A stretch of 26,772 nt of DNA. Source: Geobacter sp. (GTDB lineage Bacteria > Desulfobacterota > Desulfuromonadia > Geobacterales > Geobacteraceae). The number at the start of each line of letters is the position of its first letter. Position 1 is the first letter of the stretch. The stretch spans positions 26,786 to 53,557 of the forward strand of contig DNJC01000032.1 in the NCBI GenBank assembly GCA_003490025.1, read 5' to 3'. Shown one piece after another: positions 11,641 through 19,774 of this stretch. A model generated the notes under the pieces. The model searched no databases. It was not told the DNA's origin and worked only from the letters and a program-made list of their open reading frames with translations. Position numbers and translations under genes: made by a program.

Positions 11641-12024
11641 ATGCAAGACGCTGAAATTCTGCTTGTGGAAGATAACAGCAATTGCGAAGAACTCGCCCTG
11701 CGAGCGCTCAGGAAAGCCGGCTACTGCAACGTGGCAGTTGCGCGCGACGGGGTGGAAGCACTCGGGATGTTGCTGGGTGAGAAAACGAAGGAGGCGGGGT
11801 ACCACGGGCCGAACTTCGTGCTCCTGGACATGAAACTGCCTAAGATAGACGGCGTGGGGGTCCTGCAGAGGATCCGAGGCGACGAGAGGACCAAGAGGCT
11901 GAAGGTCTTCGCGCTCTCCTCTTCGGAGGACCCCAATGACCTTGAGGAGTGCATGAGCCTGGGGGTGCTGGCGGTTCTTCCCAAACCGCTCAACCCCGAA
12001 ACGCTGAAACGCTGGCTGCTATAG
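11641..12024 (+). CDS. stand-alone response regulator receiver protein (Rcp1-like)
   Basis: 127 residues, a single REC domain with no output domain. Glu10-Asp11 form the acidic pocket (LLVEDN), Asp63 is the phosphoacceptor (VLLDMKLP), Ser93 takes the Thr position (ALSSS) and Lys115 is the conserved lysine (PKPL). The ~14-residue insertion before beta-3 (GEKTKEAGYHGPN) is typical of Rcp1-type receivers, which work with phytochrome-like or hybrid histidine kinases. GGGAGG lies just before this ATG; an in-frame ATG at 11602 lacks one. No kinase is adjacent. It converges with the HDOD gene with 19 bp between stops. Confidence 0.92.
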   Translation: MQDAEILLVEDNSNCEELALRALRKAGYCNVAVARDGVEALGMLLGEKTKEAGYHGPNFVLLDMKLPKIDGVGVLQRIRGDERTKRLKVFALSSSEDPNDLEECMSLGVLAVLPKPLNPETLKRWLL

Positions 12025-12043
12025 GAACGGGGTGGCGTTGCCG

Positions 12044-12898
12044 CTACCCTCCCTGACCCACCGGCGCCTGCAGTGCGTCCTCTATGATGATCTCCAGTTC
12101 GGCGAGCGCGGTTTCCTTGAGCCCGAGCGTCTGCGCCTCGTGGCTGGCGAAGAGGAGCACGGTCGGGTCCTTTTGCAGGCCGATCCCGACCTTCCTGCAG
12201 GCGAGGTTGGCCAGCCGGACCATGGCGAGCAGTATGTTGCTCTGGTCCCACACCTCCAGCTCGTGCCCCGCCACTATGTCGCAGTAGACCTGCGGCATGT
12301 GCCACTGGACCATGAGCTGGTACCCCTGCTCGACGTGCAGCGAGGTGAGCACCTCGCGCAGCACGGCCGAGCTGGTGCTGCTCTTCAGGGGCTCCTCCCG
12401 GCAGACTTCCTCCATGCATTTCAAGAGGAAAAGCTTCCCCAGGTCGTGCAGCAACCCTCCCAGAAAGGCCTCCTGTGCCTGCGCCCCGAATCCCACCTTG
12501 TTCGCCAGCCACTTGCTTCCCACCGCGCAGCAAACGGCATGCTTCCAGAGCGACTGCATGATGGCGTTGTATCTGATCTCGTCGGAGCGGTACATGTCCT
12601 GCTGGCTGCTCAGCATGGCCAGGGCGGCGACCTCCTTTGCCCCCAGCCTGATGATCGCCTCGCGGATGGTGCTCACCTTGCTGAGCCCGGCGTAGAACGC
12701 GGAGTTCGCAGTCCGCAGCACGCCGCTGGCCAGCCCCGGGTCCGTGTTCAGCAGCTGGTGCACCTCGTCGATGCTGAAGTCCGGGCGCGACAGCGCCTGC
12801 TGCAGTTTTATCGCCACGACGTGGAACACCGGCACGGTCAGCGAACCGTCGGCAAGCCGCTCCTTTATCACCTCTACTATCGAAATTTGCTGTTTCAT
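12044..12898 (-). CDS. HDOD domain protein
   Basis: 284 residues. The HDOD domain covers roughly 15-215: 'LTVPVFHVVAIKLQQALSRP', DPGLASGVLRTANSAFY, STIREAIIRLGAKEVAALA and GGLLHDLGKLFLL, which keeps an HD pair. HDOD proteins are non-catalytic relatives of HD-GYP proteins used in signalling and motility control. The ATG at 12898 has AGGGAAG just before it; the frame runs further upstream but only as a shadow of the ATPase gene. It starts 8 bp after the ATPase stop, so the two are one operon and probably one functional unit. Confidence 0.9.
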   Translation of the reverse strand: MKQQISIVEVIKERLADGSLTVPVFHVVAIKLQQALSRPDFSIDEVHQLLNTDPGLASGVLRTANSAFYAGLSKVSTIREAIIRLGAKEVAALAMLSSQQDMYRSDEIRYNAIMQSLWKHAVCCAVGSKWLANKVGFGAQAQEAFLGGLLHDLGKLFLLKCMEEVCREEPLKSSTSSAVLREVLTSLHVEQGYQLMVQWHMPQVYCDIVAGHELEVWDQSNILLAMVRLANLACRKVGIGLQKDPTVLLFASHEAQTLGLKETALAELEIIIEDALQAPVGQGG

Positions 12899-12906
12899 AT
12901 CTTCCC

Positions 12907-14808
12907 TCAGCTTCCCAGTATCCGTCTCAGTTCGTGTAAGGGGCGCGGCATGCTGATGCGCGGCAGGTCGCGCAGCACCTCGTGTATGGAGACGAGCCCG
13001 TTGGCCGCCTTGACCAGGCCGTCCTCGAAAAGGGTGACCAGCCCGGAGGTCTCCATGCTGAGCCTGCGGATCTCGGCGGACGACTTGCTCTGCATGATCG
13101 CCTCCTTCACCGCCTCGTTCATCACCAGGAGCTCGAAGATGGCGGTCCTCCCCCTGAAGCCGGTGAAGCGGCACTGCTTGCAGCCGCGCCCCTGCCGGAA
13201 CTGCGCCCCGGCGAGGTCCTTGGCGGCGTACCCCAGCCTGCCGTACTCCGCCGGCGTCGGGATGTAGGGCTGCGCGCAGTCGTTGCAGACCAGGCGCAAA
13301 AGGCGCTGGGCCACCACGCAGACCACCGTCGACGAGATCAGGAACGACTCGATCTGCATGTTCATCAGGCGCAAAAGCCCCCCGATGCTGTCTTCGGTAT
13401 GGAAGGTGGTAAGCACCTTGTGCCCGGTGAGAGCGGCCTGGATGGCGGTCTCGGCGGAGAAGGTGTCACGGATCTCCCCCAGCACGATTATGTCGGGGTC
13501 CTGACGCACGATATGGCGCAGCGTCTCCTCGAAGGTGACCCCGATCTTCTGGTTGATGGAGCACTGCGAGACCCCTTCGATGACGAATTCGACCGGGTCC
13601 TCCGCCGTGATGATGCTGGTGTTGATGTTGTTCAGGTGGCTGACGCAGCCGTAGAGCGTCGAGGTCTTGCCGCTCCCGGTGGGGCCGGTGATGATCATGA
13701 CCCCCGACGGGGTCTCCAGCGCCTCGGAAATGAACTGCTGGAGCATGCGCGGCGCCATCCCGATCTGGTGGATGTCGAGGATCGCCTCCTTCTTGTTGAG
13801 GAGCCTCAGCACGATCTTCTCGCCGAAGATGGTGATGTAGAAGGAGACGCGCATGTCGAGGTTGAAGCCGTGCAGGCGGCTTTCGTAGAGGATGCGCCCG
13901 TCCTGGTGGCGCCTTTTTTCGGCTATGTCGGCCTGCGCCATGACCTTGATCCTGGAGGAGAGCTGCGGCGCGATGTCGAGCGGGAGTTCCGTGTGCGGCA
14001 TCATGATGCCGTCGTGACGGAAACGTATCCTGAGCCGGTCCTTGAGCGGCTCGATGTGGATGTCGCTCGCCCCCTGCGTCATGGCGTCGTCGAAGAGCTT
14101 GTTGATCATGCCGACCACGGTGCTCTCGTCGGGCGCGGCGACATCGTCGTTGCCCGCCTGTTTCTGGGCCGCGACGATGGCGGTGAGGATCGACTTGCGG
14201 CTGGCTATGGCGGGTTTCAGCTCCTTGCCGAAGAGCCTTTCCGCATTCTCCCTGGATCGCTTCTCCAGCGGGTTGGCGAACGCGACGGACACCACCCCGT
14301 CCTGGCTCTCGTACGGCACGAACAACCCGTCCCTGAACGTTTCGAAGGGGGCCTTGGCGAAGAGCTTGCGGTCCGGCTTGCGGAATTCCAGTTCCGCCAC
14401 CGGGAAGCCGAGCTGGAAGGAGAGGACCTCGATCAGCCTCCTCTCCTCGATGAACCCCTTCTCGATGAAGATGTCCCCGAGCATCTTCCGCCCGGCCCCC
14501 TCTTCCTTCTGCAGGTTGAGGGCCGTCATGAGTTCGCTCTTTTTCAGGTACCCCAGTTCGACCAGGAGGTCGCCGATCCTTATCGACACGCTGTGGGCGC
14601 GCAGGGTCCGGACCACGTCGTCGCGTTTCAGGTACTCGAGTTCCTGAAGCACGTCTATCAGCGTCTTGGTCGTCTGCAGCTTGCTGTGCACCCGCTGCGC
14701 GTACTGCAGCTGCTCCTTGGTTATGACCCCCTCGGCGTAAAGCAGCTCCACGATCTGTCCGCCGGCAGTGCTACCGGCCTCGGTTTTCTCTTGATCGTTG
14801 TTTTTCAT
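12907..14808 (-). CDS. GspE/PilB/MshE-family secretion or pilus ATPase with N-terminal MshEN domain
   Basis: 633 residues. The N-terminal ~140 residues carry MshEN repeats: Arg77 to Gln100 match the full c-di-GMP motif RLG-x2-L-x3-G-x6-L-x3-L-x2-Q, with a second, looser copy ending at Gln132. Then come the GspE core with the Asp box (ASDIHIEP, 247-254), Walker A GPTGSGKT (375-382), Walker B (VLGEIRD, 442-448), a His box (TTFHTED) and a zinc tetracysteine (Cys508, 511, 543, 546). The family powers type II secretion or type IV pilus extension. No other pilus or secretion gene lies here, so the machine it serves is unknown. AAAGGA lies before the ATG. Confidence 0.92.
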   Translation of the reverse strand: MKNNDQEKTEAGSTAGGQIVELLYAEGVITKEQLQYAQRVHSKLQTTKTLIDVLQELEYLKRDDVVRTLRAHSVSIRIGDLLVELGYLKKSELMTALNLQKEEGAGRKMLGDIFIEKGFIEERRLIEVLSFQLGFPVAELEFRKPDRKLFAKAPFETFRDGLFVPYESQDGVVSVAFANPLEKRSRENAERLFGKELKPAIASRKSILTAIVAAQKQAGNDDVAAPDESTVVGMINKLFDDAMTQGASDIHIEPLKDRLRIRFRHDGIMMPHTELPLDIAPQLSSRIKVMAQADIAEKRRHQDGRILYESRLHGFNLDMRVSFYITIFGEKIVLRLLNKKEAILDIHQIGMAPRMLQQFISEALETPSGVMIITGPTGSGKTSTLYGCVSHLNNINTSIITAEDPVEFVIEGVSQCSINQKIGVTFEETLRHIVRQDPDIIVLGEIRDTFSAETAIQAALTGHKVLTTFHTEDSIGGLLRLMNMQIESFLISSTVVCVVAQRLLRLVCNDCAQPYIPTPAEYGRLGYAAKDLAGAQFRQGRGCKQCRFTGFRGRTAIFELLVMNEAVKEAIMQSKSSAEIRRLSMETSGLVTLFEDGLVKAANGLVSIHEVLRDLPRISMPRPLHELRRILGS

Positions 14809-14860
14809 GGTGTCCTTTCACGTGTAAGGATTCGAGCTGAAGCCGTGGAGCGACCATCAT

Positions 14861-14900
14861 AAAAAAAGGTTCCCCCATCTGCTGCAAGGAACCTTTGTTT
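14861..14900 (-). terminator. terminator of tatA
   Basis: Nine-bp stem from AAAGGTTCC (14865-14873) and GGAACCTTT (14888-14896). Read on the minus strand it ends in seven T. It lies 30 bp after the tatA stop and separates tatA from the ATPase operon. The plus strand also has a T-rich tail. Confidence 0.88.
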
Positions 14901-14929
14901 TTACCGGTTATTTACTGAAGCTACCCAGG

Positions 14930-15121
14930 CTACCCCTTCTTGTTATCGTCATCTGGGCGCGAAGCTTTAATCTCTATCTCCTCTTTGCCGCTGGAGGCCT
15001 TCTTGAAGTTCCTGATGCTCTTCCCGAGCGCCCCGCCGATCTCCGGGAGCCGGCCGGCGCCGAAAACCACGAGCACGATGACAAGTATGATGATGAGCTC
15101 CGGCATGCCGAATCCGAACAT
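14930..15121 (-). CDS. tatA: twin-arginine translocase TatA/TatE subunit
   Basis: 63 residues. The layout is that of TatA: short N-terminus MFGFGMPE, one transmembrane helix (LIIILVIVLVVFGAGRLPEI), the FGAGRLPE hinge, an amphipathic helix (GGALGKSIRNFKKASSG) and a polar acidic/basic tail. It forms the pore-like oligomer of the Tat system that exports folded proteins. No tatB or tatC is adjacent. GGGAGGG lies nine bases before the ATG, and it has its own promoter and terminator, so it is a single-gene unit. Confidence 0.95.
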   Translation of the reverse strand: MFGFGMPELIIILVIVLVVFGAGRLPEIGGALGKSIRNFKKASSGKEEIEIKASRPDDDNKKG

Positions 15122-15157
15122 AGGGTACCCTCCCTTGCAGGTAGCTAAAGATGATGC

Positions 15158-15186
15158 AGTATCGCACCGCCGTTATAAAAAATCAA
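15158..15186 (-). promoter_or_regulatory. sigma-70-type promoter of tatA
   Basis: On the minus strand TTGATT (15186-15181), a 17-bp spacer and GATACT (15163-15158), about 37 bp before the ATG. Confidence 0.6.
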
Positions 15187-15230
15187 GCAGTTGGATTAGG
15201 ACGGAGTTAAGAGGAAAATTATTAAAACTA

Positions 15231-15260
15231 TTGCGTTAAAGGCGGGATCTTTGCTATACG
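15231..15260 (+). promoter_or_regulatory. sigma-70-type promoter of the second response regulator
   Basis: TTGCGT (15231-15236), 18-bp spacer, TATACG (15255-15260), 42 bp before the GTG start. Confidence 0.45.
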
Positions 15261-15302
15261 CGATAGCATCCGCTACTGCCATCTCTAAGAGGAGGGATCC
15301 CT

Positions 15303-15752
15303 GTGAACAAGACGATCCTGCTGGTTGAGGACAACCCAGACGACGAGGCGCTTACCCTCAGGGCGATTCGAAAGCACATGCCGCACGGGATAGTGGTGGC
15401 TCGCGACGGCGCCGAGGCGCTCGACTACCTTTTCGGAACCGGACGCTTCGCCGCGCGCGACGCCATGGCGCACCCGCTTCTCGTGCTGCTCGACCTGAAG
15501 CTCCCCAAGGTGAACGGGCTGGAGGTGCTGCGGCGGATGAGAGAGGACGCCACGACGCGGCCCATCCCGGTCATCGTCTTCACCTCGTCCACCGAGGAAC
15601 AGGACATTTTGGACAGCTACCGGCTGGGCGCGAACAGCTACATACGCAAGCCGGTCGACTACGGCCAGTTCTGCAACGACATGAAGCAGGTGATGAACTA
15701 CTGGCTCGGCGTAAACCAGCTCCCGCCGCAGCGAAATTGCGCCTCCTCCTGA
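15303..15752 (+). CDS. stand-alone response regulator receiver protein (Rcp1-like), GTG start
   Basis: 149 residues, one REC domain. Acidic pocket Glu9-Asp10 (LLVEDNPDD), phosphoacceptor Asp64 (VLLDLKLP), Thr94 (VFTSS) and Lys116 (RKPV) are all present. The NPDDE opening, the loop before beta-3 (FGTGRFAARDAMAHP) and the C-terminal YWLGVNQLPP helix end are classic for the Rcp1 group, whose members are usually partnered by bacteriophytochrome or hybrid kinases. The start is GTG at 15303, with AGAGGAGGG eight bases before it. It is a relative of the receiver at 11641. uvrB begins 44 bp later, but with its own promoter. Confidence 0.93.
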   Translation: MNKTILLVEDNPDDEALTLRAIRKHMPHGIVVARDGAEALDYLFGTGRFAARDAMAHPLLVLLDLKLPKVNGLEVLRRMREDATTRPIPVIVFTSSTEEQDILDSYRLGANSYIRKPVDYGQFCNDMKQVMNYWLGVNQLPPQRNCASS

Positions 15753-15760
15753 TACCCCTG

Positions 15761-15790
15761 TTGCCAAGGCGCGTCCCCTCCTGCTAATAT
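15761..15790 (+). promoter_or_regulatory. extended -10 promoter of uvrB, start site at the ATG
   Basis: TTGCCA (15761-15766), 18-bp spacer, TGC preceding TAATAT (15785-15790). The -10 hexamer ends six bases before the uvrB ATG, so transcription would begin at or next to the start codon. No SD sequence is present between. Confidence 0.6.
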
Positions 15791-15796
15791 CACCGG

Positions 15797-17779
<1,983 letters not shown>

Positions 17780-17783
17780 AAAT

Positions 17784-17855
17784 CAATTGACGATGGACAA
17801 TTGACAATTGACGACGAGAAGCCAAAAACTGATCGGCAATTGACGACGAGAAGCC
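17784..17855. repeat. CAATTGA heptad repeats with a 19-bp direct repeat
   Basis: The gap after uvrB holds CAATTGAC four times (from 17784, 17798, 17805 and 17837). The middle two are in exact 7-bp register. A 19-bp sequence, CAATTGACGACGAGAAGCC, is repeated at 17805-17823 and 17837-17855. It is non-coding on both strands as far as I can tell. Confidence 0.75.
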
Positions 17856-17876
17856 GCTCTGAACCATGACACAACG

Positions 17877-17906
17877 AAAAAGCCCCTTCCTGGGAAGGGG
17901 CTTCTC
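17877..17906 (-). terminator. terminator of pcnB, probably bidirectional with uvrB
   Basis: Perfect 10-bp stem AGCCCCTTCC (17881-17890) and GGAAGGGGCT (17893-17902) with a two-base loop by strict count, so effectively an 8-bp stem with a 6-base loop. The minus strand ends in a T run; the plus strand has the weaker TTCTCT. Confidence 0.88.
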
Positions 17907-17921
17907 TGTCGCGAAACGAAC

Positions 17922-19331
17922 CTACTCCGCCGGCGCCTGCGCCGGCTTTTTCCGGCGCCTTCTGCGGCGCTTTTTCTTTTTGTGGTCCTCGGCGGCGACC
18001 GTTTCAGCCGCCTCGACCGGCTGCGGTTCCCCTTGCTGCTCGGCGTAACGCTGCCACCAGTCCACCAGGGAGCGCTTGGGCGGCGTGAGCTGCTCCATGA
18101 ACCGGAGGTACTGCAGGGCGTCGGGGAATGAGGCCCTGCCGATGACGCCGCGCCCGTTTCTCCCCGGGGTCTTCTGGAAACGCTGCTGCAGGGTGAGGAT
18201 CTCCCGCACGGCAAGAAGGGCCCGGTTGGGGATCGCGACGGTCGAAGCCATCTCCCCGGCGAAAGCCGCCACCGCTCCATCCGCCGCCTGCTGCGGCGGG
18301 AGACCCGTCTCGCGGAGTACCGCTATCTTTTCCTCCAGGTACTCGCCGAACATCAGCGCCAGCAGGAGCGGCGCGGATACCGGCAGCCCCTCCCCTCTCA
18401 GGTCGTCGACCCATTCCAGGGCCTTGCCGACACGGACGTGCGGGAACCCTTCGGATTCCCTGCCGAGCCAGGCGTCGAAGTGCGGGAAGAGCGGCTCGAA
18501 GAGCCCGTAGTGCCGTAACATCTGGTAGGTCCGCTCGCCGGCCCCCATCAGGAGGAGCTTCAGGATCTCCTCGAACATGCGCGGCGGTGTCGCCTTGTTG
18601 ATCGTGCCTGAGAGTTCGACCATGGCGGCCTCGGTCCGCTGCTCGATGTTGAAGCCGAGCATGGAGGCGAAGCGGACGGCCCGGATCATGCGCACCGGGT
18701 CCTCCGTGAAGCGTACCTGCGGATCGCCGATGGTGCGGATGAGACCGTTTTTAAGGTCCTCCATCCCTCCCACGTGATCGATGATGGAGAAGTCGGCGAT
18801 GTTGTAGAAGAGGGCGTTGACGGTGAAGTCGCGCCGGACCGCGTCCTCCTCGGGGGTGCCGAAGACGTTGTCCCTGAGCACCATCCCGTCCTCGCTTTTC
18901 AGCATGCGGGGGCCATGGAGATGCCCGCGGCGCCTCCCGTCGCGCTCCTGCTCCAGGGCCTCGGCCTCGGGAACCGGCTCCACCGCTTCTTCGGGGGGTT
19001 CCTCGGGCGTCGCGTCGGCGGCCGAGCGGAAAGTGGCAACCTCTATGATCTCGTCGTGGAAATGAAGGTGTGCCAGGCGGAAGCGCCGGCCGATCAGGCG
19101 GCAGTTGCGGAAGGTCTTTTTGAGTTGCCCGGGGGTCGCATCGGTTACCACGTCGAAATCTTTGGGCTCGCGCCCCAAGAGGAGGTCGCGCACCCCGCCT
19201 CCGACAAGGTAGGCGATGAAGCCATGCTCCCTGAGCTTGTACAGTACCTTGACGCCGTTGGGGCTCAACTGGGAGCGGGAAACGGAGTGTTCGGAACGCG
19301 GTATTATCACTTTTTCCATGTTGGTATTCAT
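17922..19331 (-). CDS. pcnB: poly(A) polymerase I / polynucleotide adenylyltransferase
   Basis: 469 residues from the ATG at 19331. The protein aligns by eye with E. coli PcnB across its length: IPRSEHSVSRSQLSPNGVKV, LVGGGVRDLLLGREPKDFDV with catalytic Asp58 and Asp60, FRNCRLIGRRFRLAHLHF, EEDAVRRDFTVNALFYN and EDPVRMIRAVRFA. It adds poly(A) tails that mark RNA for decay. The Arg/Lys-rich C-terminal tail (KKKKRRRRRRKK) is also a PcnB trait and argues against a CCA-adding enzyme. Between residues ~105 and 142 it has an acidic then basic insertion not in E. coli PcnB. The longer open frame starting at 19367 lacks support. Confidence 0.92.
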   Translation of the reverse strand: MNTNMEKVIIPRSEHSVSRSQLSPNGVKVLYKLREHGFIAYLVGGGVRDLLLGREPKDFDVVTDATPGQLKKTFRNCRLIGRRFRLAHLHFHDEIIEVATFRSAADATPEEPPEEAVEPVPEAEALEQERDGRRRGHLHGPRMLKSEDGMVLRDNVFGTPEEDAVRRDFTVNALFYNIADFSIIDHVGGMEDLKNGLIRTIGDPQVRFTEDPVRMIRAVRFASMLGFNIEQRTEAAMVELSGTINKATPPRMFEEILKLLLMGAGERTYQMLRHYGLFEPLFPHFDAWLGRESEGFPHVRVGKALEWVDDLRGEGLPVSAPLLLALMFGEYLEEKIAVLRETGLPPQQAADGAVAAFAGEMASTVAIPNRALLAVREILTLQQRFQKTPGRNGRGVIGRASFPDALQYLRFMEQLTPPKRSLVDWWQRYAEQQGEPQPVEAAETVAAEDHKKKKRRRRRRKKPAQAPAE

Positions 19332-19338
19332 CCGCCGC

Positions 19339-19368
19339 AAAATAACACAAATCGTTAGCAAAGGCAAA
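19339..19368 (-). promoter_or_regulatory. extended -10 promoter of pcnB, start site near the ATG
   Basis: On the minus strand TTTGCC (19368-19363), 18-bp spacer ending TGT, TATTTT (19344-19339). Seven bases (GCGGCGG) separate the -10 from the ATG. Confidence 0.45.
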
Positions 19369-19388
19369 GGGTGCCGTTTTTATTTTTC

Positions 19389-19402
19389 TTGACTTTGGTC
19401 AT
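19389..19402. promoter_or_regulatory. FNR/CRP-family-type palindrome upstream of ygbA
   Basis: TTGAC-TTTG-GTCAT, one base from a perfect TTGAC-N4-GTCAA palindrome. Its centre (19395.5) lies about 42 bp before the predicted ygbA start site, the usual class II activator position. It lies ~58-71 bp upstream of pcnB. Confidence 0.55.
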
Positions 19403-19421
19403 GCAGTACTGCGATCACTAC

Positions 19422-19430
19422 TGGTATGGT
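19422..19430 (+). promoter_or_regulatory. extended -10 of ygbA
   Basis: TGG followed by TATGGT (19425-19430), ending seven bases before the ATG at 19438. No -35 hexamer at the right distance, which suits activator dependence on the 19389 site. Confidence 0.5.
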
Positions 19431-19437
19431 GCCTACC

Positions 19438-19740
19438 ATGGAAACGAAGCAAAAACAGGGAAAAGACATCAAGGTCCTCGCCACCTTCATCGCGGTCTAT
19501 TGCCGCGGCAAGCATCAAAGCGCCAAAGGGGAACTCTGCCCCGATTGTGCCGAACTGCTTCGGTATGCGACGATGAAGCGGGAAAAGTGTCCGCTCGACC
19601 CGAAGCCGTCCTGCAAGCACTGCCGCGTGCACTGCTACGGCAAGGCCCAGCGCGCCACCATCCGCGAGGTGATGGCGTACTCGGGGAAGCACCTCCTTCT
19701 GCGCGGCCGCCTGGACCTGGTCTGGCACTACTTTTTTTAA
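19438..19740 (+). CDS. ygbA: YgbA-type 'nitrous oxide-stimulated promoter' family protein
   Basis: 100 residues. It shares the E. coli YgbA pattern: an N-terminal helix, 'AVYCRGKH', LCPDCAELLRYA, a CPLDPKPSCKHCRVHCYG cysteine region, 'IREVMAYSGKHLLLR' and a hydrophobic end. The conserved Cys residues suggest metal or Fe-S binding. YgbA in enterobacteria is induced by nitrosative stress under NsrR; its activity is not established. The ATG at 19438 has no SD; an in-frame ATG at 19426 overlaps the predicted -10 box. The FNR-like site upstream fits NO- or oxygen-linked control. A pair of NTAGAAC heptads begins immediately after the stop. Confidence 0.82.
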   Translation: METKQKQGKDIKVLATFIAVYCRGKHQSAKGELCPDCAELLRYATMKREKCPLDPKPSCKHCRVHCYGKAQRATIREVMAYSGKHLLLRGRLDLVWHYFF

Positions 19741-19741
19741 C

Positions 19742-19755
19742 GTAGAACATAGAAC
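19742..19755 (+). repeat. two NTAGAAC heptads
   Basis: GTAGAAC then ATAGAAC directly after the ygbA stop codon. The surrounding 18-mer AACGTAGAACATAGAACG recurs exactly at 25637-25654. Confidence 0.85.
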
Positions 19756-19774
19756 GGATTTTAAGGGGTTTGCG

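Noticed and set aside
12982..14862. 626-codon plus-strand frame opposite the ATPase gene
   Set aside because: Antisense shadow; the minus-strand ATPase has full Walker and zinc motifs.
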